NCBI GenBank assembly: GCA_038363925.1
Contig: JAQQWL010000011.1
Span: 3,782,001 to 3,846,000, forward strand
DNA: 64,000 nt
Direction: 5' to 3'
Source: Apiospora phragmitis
Lineage: Eukaryota > Ascomycota > Sordariomycetes > Amphisphaeriales > Apiosporaceae
The notes under the pieces are model-generated. The model searched no databases and was not told the origin of the DNA. It was given only the letters and a program-made list of their open reading frames with translations. This document shows, one piece after another, positions 11,320 through 21,750 of this stretch. The first letter of the stretch is position 1, and every line of letters begins with the position of its first letter. The translations under genes and the position numbers were made by a program.

Positions 11320-14300
11320 AAGTGTCCAATGCTGTTTCATGAGTAAAACGTCATGAACATGGAGAGTGGAAGTCGACAGTCACTCAGCAGGTGTATCCGA
11401 TAGGTAGCTTGTCAAAGGTGGAGATGCAGATAGTTCCTTACGACGGTGGGCACAACATGTAACACGCCTCTCCGAACTACAGTACTTACATGGTTATATA
11501 GATCCTCCTCGTTCACCAATGTGGCCCACAGAAAGAGGACTGCGCTGGCATGTGATCGTGAGTTGCACACTGACATATAAGTACATTTAGGTCTGCGTCG
11601 TCTTGGCCTACCTATCTATATACCTATACGCGAAGGAATACCCTATCCCGAATTCATCACTGGCCGAGCTTCGGAGCCAAGACTTGCTCAGGGGTTTATG
11701 CTGTAGTCCGCATTGAACCGCGGTTGAATACCGAGAGATGAAGAAGTCGATCGACCGTGAATATGTCTCCACACGAAAAGCGATAGTATGTATGGCCGTC
11801 GCAGATCTGCATAAAAGAAGTCCCCCGCTGGGTTTGCTCGCTCCAATATAGTGGGGGTAAGTTCTTACCGGACTCCACGCCGCAAGTGATGCTGTCGTCC
11901 CAGGATTCTTGGTCACATATGCCAGAATAGGCAACTATGTCATTCTGCCTACCCGGGATCTTCAACCGTTTTGGACAGGATTTTGGGTCGATCCGGCCGA
12001 GGTTCGTGCGGAGATGAAAAGAAAAAGAAAAGAAAACAGATTATGTGATACAACAGTATCTACAACAGCCAACAGCCGGTAGAACCTGCAATCCCCTTTG
12101 ACGAGTCAAGACATACATGACTCATGTGCCTCCGAGATGTTATTACGGACGGACGTCAATCCGGTGCTGTTTGCTTTTAGCCAAGGCCACGTTCTATGCT
12201 GTTGGCCCTCAGACTTTGACACGATGCGGTGAAGTGACCCTGTGTCGGTGGCTCATAGGGCCCAAGAGCAAACTTGTCAGAGCGCAAGAGTGAGAGGAAG
12301 GTCTCACAATTTGGGGCCAAACTGACATGAACGAACGAACGCCCCTACGCCCCCTCCTCGTCCGGTGGGGGCGTTCCGGGCGGTCGGTGTACAAGTCTCT
12401 CTGCCGATCACCGTTGTGAGAATGCAACTGTAATCATGTACCGCATGCACGTATCATCCATCAAATCAGAGCAGATCTGGGTCATGTGGCTCTCGTTCGA
12501 GTCGGGGAACTCGCGGCGCATTTGGACTGGGGGTGTCCAAGAACTGATACATGCATGGCAACATTGGGTTCCCGGGCCTGAGTCAAAACAAATCACAACA
12601 TGTCTGTCGCATGGTCGCCATGACAAGCAAGGCCTCGGTCCTTTTATCTACCACGTGAGGAAGTTCAAAGCACTGTCTCGTCCAGCCAGCTGTATACTGA
12701 CTAGATATCGTGAACGGAACATGGATCTGTAAGCGCTAGGTATACATTTACATTACCTAGTATAAGGACAAGTGCCAAGTCCTATAGTGGGCTTCAACAC
12801 AGGGTGTCCCACTTGATCCGCCGCCAATGAAAATCAGAACCCCAGGTTTTGCAAAGCGAGTTCCAGGTGGTATTCCGAACCGGCACGAGCTAACTACGAG
12901 CAGTAACCAGTGAGCGGTCTTGCTAGGGAAAGGGGGGACTGGCGCCCCGTAGCCGTGCCAATGGCAATCGGTCCTGTACAATAACAACCCTACCAGCAAA
13001 GCGGCATAATGTCCGCTCTCAACCAATACTAATCTCAAACGAAGCGACAGCAGCTGTGCATCGTCTATTTGCTCCAGCCTTTTGCTTTGACAACGTAAGC
13101 GGGACAGCCGCATGGGAACAAGACGGGCAAGGGCACCAGGCTTAAAATGACGTATTGTCTTTTCCTCTTCCCCAGGGGACAGCCTGGTCTGCTGCTGGTG
13201 GTAGCGAACTCGTCTAATCGTGATCCTGCATCACAGCAATCGTCCGAGTTTGGCGAGGCCGAAGCTGGTTGCAGTGCGAAAAACATCCCCATGTCTCAAG
13301 ACGGCTCTCGGGGATATAAAAAAGGAATACTGGATGCGAATAAAGAAAGGCCCAGGTGTCTTATATGAAAACGATTTATGAGGTATGTGGTATGCGTGGA
13401 TGTGGGATGATCGGCAGCCGGCAGCCGACGAACGACCTAGATTTGGCATCCATGGCACTGCCTAGCCGGGATAGGAGCCTGTTGTCGAGCACCCAAGCTT
13501 AGCAACAGCCCAGGGGGTTGAGGTCAGGGAAGCGCCACTCGCTCGCTCGGCGACTCACATTCGTCGGCGCCAATTCCATTGACGATTCGGACTGTATCGA
13601 TGACAAAGGATTTCCTGTGCAAAAATAGCCTTGGTATTCCCAGGAGAAAGCACAGAGGCCTGACCCTGTACCCGGGATGTTGGGACAAAGGAGTTTAGTC
13701 TCACCCAGAAGTTTCCAGTACCAGTACCTAGTGGCCTGGCTGGCCGAGCCGCTTTGTCATCTAGAGCAGATGGCTTCATTTGAGCAAAAGAGGCAACAGG
13801 TCCGTACGATGGCATTAGTGCGGAATTGTCCATGGTAATTGCTCGGCGGCTACGACGCTATTGCATATGTGCCAGGTGCTTGTTGCCTGGACTTGCTGGT
13901 GCATTCCTACTACTAGTCTCGACCGCCGTCGTGGGAGTTATTGCAGCATCGGTCGGTTCAATATTGAATGGAGATTCATTGAGCCATCTCGCTGGCTGCT
14001 CTGCATGACTAAGGTGCGAGACTATCGACGCAAAATAATGACGCTCCTCAACTAAGCCTCCTGTCAAATGCCAAGAGAAGACCCAGCGTGCCATGCGTAC
14101 AGTAGACTGACTTGAGGCGAGGACAGCATGAACGTTTACATACCCACAGAGCAGAAGGGGACGATCAGGGGGAATGAATGCGATAGGGGATGTACTGTAC
14201 AGTACTCCGTACTTCTCGCATGACACTGTGCCGACCCGACGGAGTGGGTGTGGGGCTCTGTATAAGGTAAGTGATGGTGGATCTCATGGCGGCTTTAAAG

Positions 14301-15834
14301 AGCAAACGGGCCTACGTGATTGGCCCTGAAACTGCTCTGGATGAACTCCGAAGTCCCAAGGAATAGGAGCTCCCCAGAAAAACCAACGAAAAACCGACTG
14401 ATCAGAAATCCTACAGCAACAGCAAATGTTGGTTTGCAGGTGCTACGCAAGCCGGGCAACTTGACGAAATGTCTAAAGGGGGACCCCACATCGACTCCTA
14501 GGAGTCCAATCCTAGCCCGGCGCTGGGGGTTATGATGGGTTACAATACGCACGGGATTGAAGTTGGGTATCATCCATCGTTCTTGTCCGCCTGTATCTAC
14601 CAGTCTGCCTGTCCGACCTATCGTGTCGGTTTCCCTTAACCTATCCTATCATGGCACCGAGAGTGTCTAATAGGCTATCATGCAAGTGGATTTGCCGGGG
14701 CCTGTGCTACTTACTTATACGACCATCTGCTAAGCGAGGACCAGGCGTGGGAGAAGGCGTGGTTTGATTGCTTTCTATCGCACGCTAAAGCGTCGTTAGA
14801 ACGTGTTTTCCACGAGGTGGCTTTTGGCCGCTATTGTCATAGGACAGCACAGCGCAACTAGGTATTCGGGTGCATACTGTAACCTTGAACGTAGCAGAAG
14901 CGGCGAACCCAAACCCAATGCAACTACAAAAATGTCCATACGTCAGATTGGAATGTGTCCCTCTAGCTGTGAAAGTATCGAGCCAATAACCTTCTTCCAC
15001 TGAGTACTGTTGGGAAGTATACCGCGGGATCCAATAGGGTGAAGCTGTCCAGAGCGTCGGGTATGGTGATGAGGAGCATCCAACGATTGGTGGCGGGCGC
15101 CTGCAGGCCATTTTCCCACTGGAGCGTCAGCCAGTCCAAGCCCAGCCTTATGGATGACATTGAACCCAACTGGACCCAAGGAATTGGTTCACACTGGCAC
15201 ACGGAACCAACAAGCTTTTACTCACCTGCCAGGTAGCGATTCTTCAACGTTTCGCTAGTCGAACTGTATCGTCGTCTGCCTAGGACCTACCTGGCTAAGA
15301 TAGTTATCAAAATCGTCTCGGGGTACACACATCTATGCGTACATACATACATGCACATCCATGCCTTATGTGTATAGAGAACTCATAGATCGGTTATAGA
15401 TGTAGTCACGTACTGTGGCCCTGCCTGCTGAGGGCGCTGTGAATTGTGGGCCACTGGACGTGCTGGAAGTGAGCCCGCCCAGTGGAGTGAATATGCGAAG
15501 GCCAGTGAGAGTGAGAGAGCCCCAAAGCTGGATGGATGTAGTGTCATGTACATACTTAACCTACTGGGAGCTACCTACTGGGAGCTACTGTACTAAACCT
15601 CCAGCACCATACTCATTCTCTGCATTAGCGCGGGCCTCTTCCCAGAACGCTGGTTTAAGTGCAGTTTTGTGCCACCTCTTAATTCCCGGCGACTCCCCCC
15701 ATCCCATCCCCATCCCAGACATTCGGGTTGGCTCTCGTTACATACAACTTTCCAACCTTTTCTCGCATGTTGCGCTGCTGCTGCTGCTCTGCTCTCTGCC
15801 AACGTCCTGCGCCTCCAGAGAACAACAGCCCATC
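11320..15834. other. 4.5 kb gene-poor interval
   Basis: Only short frames on both strands, none with domain-like composition. The last 400 bases are open in frame with the following gene but look like 5' leader. Near the right end a 14-base unit (CTACTGGGAGCTAC) is duplicated in tandem at 15561-15588. No tRNA, rRNA or transposon remnant was recognised, and the base composition is ordinary, unlike the AT-rich island near 59 kb. Confidence 0.5.
15561..15588. repeat. Tandem duplication of a 14-base unit
   Basis: Two perfect adjacent copies of CTACTGGGAGCTAC, directly visible, in the probable leader of the next gene. Too short to assign a function. Confidence 0.9.
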
Positions 15835-16906
15835 ATGTTCGACAACAACTTCACCTTCGACCAGAAGGTGGTTGCCGACACCAGGAGGCGCGACGCTGAC
15901 GAGCCCGAATCCGCCATGTCCCCCAAAGAAGTTCACGCGGAGTTGCCGCCGCCGCCACCCTCTGTAGAAGCTGCGACACAACAAAGCGCTGCTGCTGCCA
16001 ATAATCGCCCCCCAGGCAAAGAGGCGACCACGACTCCGACCGAGTCGGACACCATCGACATTCTGGCTCGCCAACTGGGGCGACAAACATTATTACAAGA
16101 GGATCCTCAATACCAATGGCGCCGCTCCCAGCAACCGTTTATCTACGAGCCGGGCCCGTTCTACGACCAAAGGATAGTCCCACGTTCCTCGAGTCCAGTG
16201 CAGCAATCAGCCCAGGACCTCCCGCCGCGACCGGTGCCCCTTCAGCAGCGAGGCAATCAACCACCAAGCTGCTCACAGCCTTTGCCGACACCCTCGTCGA
16301 TGGACATAAATCAACTATATAATAATTCTTCTACTTCTTCTTTCCCCTCTTTTTCTTCCGCAAGCCTTGGACAGCAATTCGAACCACCATCAATACAGCA
16401 GCCGCACTCTACGGAGATGCGACCGACTGCCAATCAATGTAATAATACCAGGGCGATTCGGGAAAACCTCCTCGAAACCATGATCACCAACAACTACCAG
16501 TGCAACGTCCAGATATCGGAGCCTGCAACGCCAATATCGGCATCATTACCGTCTTTTTTCCCGCCGGGGGTTTCCTGTTCTTCTTCTTCTTCTTCTTCTT
16601 CCTTGGCCACGACAAACCTCGACAGCGACACACTAATGACGGATCGAAACCGTTCAATTCAAGTGGATCAGAATGGGGGATGACGAGCCCATGGTTCGCC
16701 TGTTAAGCTACCGCCGAGCCGGTGCCATGACACGGGTGCAGAAACTGGGTCTCAGTTTCCGCAGCGCCCAGCATACGGCGCTGCAATGCGCCAACCTAAA
16801 ACCCAATAAGACGAGGATGCGCAGGAGGGACAGGAAACCCTCCAAAGCGCAACCCACGCCAACGCCCACGCCTGCACCCGCGGCGGTGGGCGCATCTTCG
16901 ACGTAA
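15835..16906 (+). CDS. Disordered fungal protein with conserved basic C-terminal domain
   Basis: Proposed exons 15835-16569 and 16664-16906, about 325 residues. The first exon is Pro/Gln/Ser-rich and largely disordered (LPPPPPSVEAATQQ). Its last ordered piece is RENLLETMITNNYQCNVQ. The second exon carries the dense, conserved-looking part: MGDDEPMVRLLSYRRAGAMT, then RVQKLGLSFRSAQHTALQCAN and TRMRRRDRK. I associate this arrangement (a short Arg/Gly block, a hydrophobic Ala/Cys helix, and a closing RMRRR) with C-termini of some fungal proteins of unknown role. The intron is inferred. A CTAATGAC branch-like site at 16634-16641 and acceptor TTCAAG at 16663 are good, but the donor GTTTCC at 16570 is weak. 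Without it, frame 1 stops at 16683 before the conserved block. The frame is open upstream to 15415, so a longer N-terminus is possible. Function unknown. Confidence 0.6.
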
Positions 16907-18321
16907 ATCTTCTTTTGATTACCACAGCATTTTGTTTTGTTATTGCGGTTGCCGTGTGCGTCGATGCCTGTGTTTTTTTTCTGGCGTATTAGAGCATATA
17001 TACCCATGGGCCGGAGTTTTCGGTGTTTGGTTTTAGCCACAACCTGTCTTTGAGGTGCTGGTGTGCCTGTTTCGAGGGCCAGCTTGGGTATGACAATACA
17101 GCACATGGATTCATTTGGAAAGGAGTTTTCTTTTTATGGGGGGGGGGAGCGAATCCGGATTTCTGCATTGGAGGAAACGACCTGGCCGAACAGGCTGGTT
17201 GTCTTGTTTTTCCTGTGGTGTCCCACGTGAGACGCCATGACGGGTTTACGCAGAATGCAATGCGATGCGATGCGACGACTACTGGCTTCTACGATGTGAG
17301 CCATTGACAAAAGTCGGGTCGACGAAAGGAACACTAGGCTTAGATTCTCACCAACTTATACATTTGAAGGGATCGGATCGGCATGTCTATACAACGCCAG
17401 GGCTTGCTTCCTACCGGGCCTCGAGTCGCTATAATTGGCGCAGCAGCGCTATACTTAGGAAGCCAGGCTTGGATGATTACTGATCTTTCTTTCAACTTTG
17501 AAACGGACCGTTGTTCTGCACTTGCAAACTTGTTGCATCAGTTCCGCGCCAAATAGACAATTGAGTATCAAATCGAAGGAAAGAAATTAAGTCAACATCC
17601 ACTTGAACGTTACATCAACAATCATTTACTCCGTACCTTAGGTACTTAATCAGTATCAAAAAAAAAACCTAAAGTTTAGGCAACTGTTGACACACATTTT
17701 GTGTGGATTGGCGTGCACTTTTGTTGGCGATGTCGTCTCCTCCTTGTACCTTCCCCGTAATCCAACTCGGAAGGTATTTGGTCTGTCATTTGATGATCTC
17801 GGGTCACGTCACGTATCTTGCCCATCGATCAATACAAACAAGTATTTCCGTGTCATGGGAAGTATGGATATTGTTCATCCTCCCTAGTTCTGGGCTGTCT
17901 TTGTCATTCGTCATTTCTGAGTCCTCGAGTCTGTCGCATATCCTTTATTGCTTGAATGCCTCGAAATCCTCTTGTTTCTTTATCATACTCGTAGCACGTA
18001 CCATGGTTCCATTTTCGGCTTCCCGAAAGGTGAGGCTCTGTCGGGGTCGCCAGGACTGACTGAGCATAGACTAGGTGTTTGCCCGAGTCGATTACGATCT
18101 TCGCTTACTCTGCTAATAGAAAACTAGAGAAGGGTTGGCTTGCCCTTGATACCGGCCCTATAACCGTACCCACGGCTGGGTACCTTGCATACCTTACCCA
18201 GGCGCAGGGTATTCTGGGTTAATGCCTCGTCTCAGGTCCCAGGCAAATTAGCTTCAAATAGATTATTTATTCTTTGGGGGAAGGGGGGTAAAATTGCCCG
18301 TATCATCTCGCGAGATCCTCG

Positions 18322-18327
18322 CATTCC
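18322..18327 (+). promoter_or_regulatory. CATTCC, possible AbaA-type site upstream of wetA
   Basis: Matches the CATTCY element bound by the TEA/ATTS regulator AbaA, known to activate wetA in Aspergillus. It lies 589 bases before the start codon. A six-base match is expected often by chance, so this is suggestive only. Confidence 0.25.
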
Positions 18328-18607
18328 AGTCGGCCGGCCCTTTGTCCGGACGGCCTGCGTTCTCGTCACCCCCGTCCTTCCAATCCAGGCTTCCTACTCC
18401 TCGGGGCGCAGTTGGGAATGGTCCTTTCTTTGAGCATCTTCTTTGTTCCCCAGTCTAGGCGCTCGTCTCAAGATGGCGCCTCCCTGGTGGCTATACTCGG
18501 CAGAGCCCGATGGGGGTGCAGGTGCGTCGACGCGGTGGAAGGCGGCCCAGCTTTAAAAGGGCAGGAATTGAATCTTCAAAGTTCACGTCGCTTGCTCCTC
18601 GACCTCG

Positions 18608-18613
18608 CATTCC
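18608..18613 (+). promoter_or_regulatory. CATTCC, second possible AbaA-type site
   Basis: Second exact CATTCY match, 303 bases before the wetA start codon. Paired sites are typical of AbaA targets, but chance occurrence cannot be excluded. Confidence 0.25.
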
Positions 18614-18910
18614 TTATGTACACATTGCATAGCGGGTTTATTATGCCACAGCTCAGCAAGTCAGACAGCTAACTTTGATCAGCCTCGGCGTGGCTCTCTC
18701 ACACATTCACTCACTTACTCTCACTCCCTTCTCCATACCTGCCGTTGCCGCCTTCGCATGTTTTGTTTACTTACATATCAGGGCCAGATACCAGTCAGTG
18801 TACGTCCCGGCCTGTGACTTTATTTTCGTAACCGCCAGCCGGCCAAAGTGCCTCCTTCTTCTCGTTACAGCCAAAACTCTACTGAATATATACATTTCGA
18901 ACATTTCAAA

Positions 18911-20792
18911 ATGACCTTCACCACGGCCCAGTTGCCCGTGGACAAAGACCAGAGCTCGTTCTGGCAGAGCAATGAGGGGGAGATTGGCGTGGCAAATGAT
19001 CACTTCTTTGACCAGTTTGTTACCTTTGAGTCAGGCGAACCAACAACAAGCTTCGACTGCCAGTTTCTCGAGGATCCTCCCAGCCCTTCGCTTCTGCTTG
19101 ATTCCCTCGACGATTGTTTGACAAACTCGAGCAATGACCAGGGCTCGTCCTCTGGTGGTACATCTTCGGAAGAGAGCACGGCCAAAATTGCAGCAGCACG
19201 CCATATCTCGTCTGCTCTGTCAAACATCAACTCGGCCGCAACTATCGGCTCGGGTGACCCCGTGATAGGAGGTGGTTCCATATCCGACTCCGAGCTCCTG
19301 AGCCTGGACGGGATTTCCCTGCGCTCTTCCCCCGGCAGGGCGCTTGCTACAGCACCTTCGAGCCCCTCGCTGCTACCAGCATCGTCGATGAGCCCGAGGA
19401 AACATAATCGCCTAGTCGACTCGGTCTACGGTACCTATAGAAGAGTGGCCCATCGCCCTAGGCCACGCATAATGCACTCCGAAAACGACGTGCTCGATAT
19501 ATATGGGGATGAAGCTGATATCCTCCGTGAGCTCCAGAACCCACGAAACTCGGCGGCCCAACATTTAGGAGCTACATTTGAACCAACTGATAACAATGGG
19601 CTACCATTGTCGCCTCCTTTAACCGGCAAGATACCTCCTCCAAGCTATCAGTCGAGATCCAAGTCGGGATTTGTCAGTGGTCCACTGGAAGATCCTTTCT
19701 CAGACGGCCTTTTCATCTCTCCATCTGCGGTTCACCAGATAGATGGCCAGCATACCCCTTTGCCTACTCCTGGACTAAATGACGACTTCTTCTGCTTGGA
19801 CTCATCACAAGCCGTCGACCATATGCAGACAAGTTCTCGCCTACCCAAGCAACGGGTACGAGCTCGGCAGAATGGCCCATGGAAGCCTCTATATCTGATA
19901 ACTCCCAGCTCTGGTCTGCAGGGTCCTATGTCCCAGACAGCGGCAACCTGCAGAGTTCGGAGTGGTGGGAGAGCACTCCCGACAACGGTGCCTCCATCCA
20001 TACTCCTTCACATAACCAGGCCCGGACGACATCCACAAACCTAGCTATGCACAACCAACAAGCAGAGCTCCCCTACGAGTACTCGTCAGACCTCTCGGGC
20101 CTTATGATCCACATGCCGCAGCCTCGCCAACCACAGGCTGCCGTCCTCACAGCCCACATTCCTGACCAGATTTCGACGCCACAGCGACACAATCGTCACC
20201 AACACCAACACCAACATTATCACTACAGCAACACTGACCACCGCCATCGCCGGCCTGTACCCCAGCCCCGTCCTCCGGCGCACGCCATCGCCAACACCTA
20301 CCTGCGCATGGCTTCATGACGTCGCCTCGCAAACCCTCCACCCTGCACTACAGCCCTTCACGGCCAATCCTTATCCACCGCGAGGAGTCGACATCGCCGA
20401 CGCCCACGGGGAACCGCCACCGCTCCTCGTCCATGTCGGTGCGCAAGCAGCGATCATGGTCGCGGCGTGAACCGCGGACTCCCAACCCGCACCAACACCA
20501 TAGCTTTTCTGCCAGCAGTGGCGGCTGCAGCACACCTACGATGATTGCGTCACCCATGTCGAGCAGCTTTGGTGGCGGCGGCGGCGGTGGAGTGGACTTT
20601 GTCAATTTCACCCCCAGCGACAAGAACGTATTGATGCAGGGCGTGGCCCCAAGCGGGTCGTCCAAGACCAAGGCCCGCCGCGAGAAGGAGGCCTTCGAGC
20701 GCCGGCGCAAGCTGAGCGAGGCCGCGGTCAAGGCAGTGCAGGCCGCGGGCGGAGATCTGGATAGGCTTCTGGCCGAGGGGTTCACTCTGTGA
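18911..20792 (+). CDS. wetA: Developmental regulator WetA (frame broken twice)
   Basis: WetA controls spore-wall maturation late in conidiation, downstream of BrlA and AbaA. The N-terminus has the family signature GVANDHFFDQFVTFE at residues 26-40. The middle holds HTPLPTPGL, SSAEWPMEA and GLMIHMPQPRQPQAAVL. The C-terminus has the diagnostic VDFVNFTPSD followed by VAPSGSSKTKARREKEAFE and a RRRKLSEAAVKAVQAAGGD helix. These blocks lie in three different frames. Frame 2 runs to about 19,825, frame 1 to about 20,240-20,316, and frame 3 to the stop at 20,790. No GT-AG pair explains either switch. Adding one base at each makes 1884 nt, a 627-residue intronless protein of normal length. Two single-base deletions in the consensus are therefore most likely; a real pseudogene is possible. 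The start at 18911 is chosen over the in-frame ATG at 18848 because the family motif follows it at the usual distance. Confidence 0.88.
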
Positions 20793-21750
20793 GGCTCGAT
20801 CAAAAAGACCACGGAGCCTAACTCTGTGCATTGGCGGCGGCGGCTATGTCGCCCTTCTTATTATTTTATCGATAGGGGGGGGCTGGAACGCAAGGGAGCG
20901 AACAACAATGTCCGTGTCGGGCTTGCGAGCCCCCCTTCGCGCAACCCCTTACGGGGTTTTGTACGTTCCGAGACTACGGGTTAAGGGATGACATCTTCCT
21001 GGTCAGCTATACGCCTATAGCGGGTTTTCATCTACCTTAGACAACGGGCGATCTTCACATTGTTTCACAATGTGTGTTGCAATTGCCTTCTTCTCCTTCT
21101 TCTCTCTTCTCACTCGAAACAGGCTATGTATGAGTATTGGGCACATGTGCTCACAGCCAAGGGTACCAGCTTTTTCTTTTGTGCGTGGCTTTTGAGCATT
21201 TACGTTGGGAGATGTCGTCTTGGTTCCATCGAAGGAGTTTACGGAGGACAATGGTAGCGTTCGACTTGCATGTACGGTCGGTTGGTGTTGGGCTAATGAT
21301 GATGGCTCTTGTGGGACTTTCCGCTTCAGGGGCAGAGGGTATTGTATTTTTCAGTTTGGGCCAATTAGCCACCGCGAGTCTACCCGGTGTCACTGCAACA
21401 ATAATAGGGGAAGCTCCTCGTTACGCTGTGGCCCAACTCCTTACTCTGGTTGCTGAGGAAACGCGGCAGACCTTTCCTTTCCGGACTGCTGTAGAGGATG
21501 GATATGGTAACGAAGGTCGGCGCTGGCGTTGCTCGTCATAAAGGGGAAACATAGATTAGGGACTTCATCGTACGACGACTTCTAATAGGATTAACATTAT
21601 GTTCTAGTTGTATGTAGCACCGTAAATGCCTAATTCTCTACATCGCCACCATTCTTACTCCCCGTCTCTCTTCGACCAGAGCCGATGGGGATGAGTGCCG
21701 TAGGCGACCGACTTTTCAAGTTGCATCACTAGCGCAGACACTACCCCCTT
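20793..21750. other. Intergenic, convergent 3' ends of wetA and GH3 gene
   Basis: Spacer between convergent genes. It contains a small perfect hairpin at 20943-20958 (separate entry). Open frames at 21137-21541 and elsewhere lack recognisable protein features. Confidence 0.5.
20943..20958. other. Perfect hairpin AACCCC-TTAC-GGGGTT
   Basis: Six-base stem and four-base loop, followed by TT, about 150 bases after the wetA stop. It could fold in the 3' untranslated region. Fungal genes do not use such hairpins as terminators, so no function is claimed. Confidence 0.5.

Larger units (their letters stand above)
16907..18910. other. 2 kb upstream region of wetA
   Basis: No supported gene. Regulatory genes of conidiation commonly have long promoters and leaders, and this interval probably holds them for wetA. 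Two CATTCC hexamers are listed separately. The 18700-18800 part is CT-rich and likely transcribed leader. A run of ten G residues lies at 17138-17147. Confidence 0.5.

Noticed and set aside
19856..19870. A GTACG...CAG segment in wetA that mimics a mini-intron
   Set aside because: Only 15 bases, too short to splice, and removing it does not change frame. The frame already switches upstream of it.
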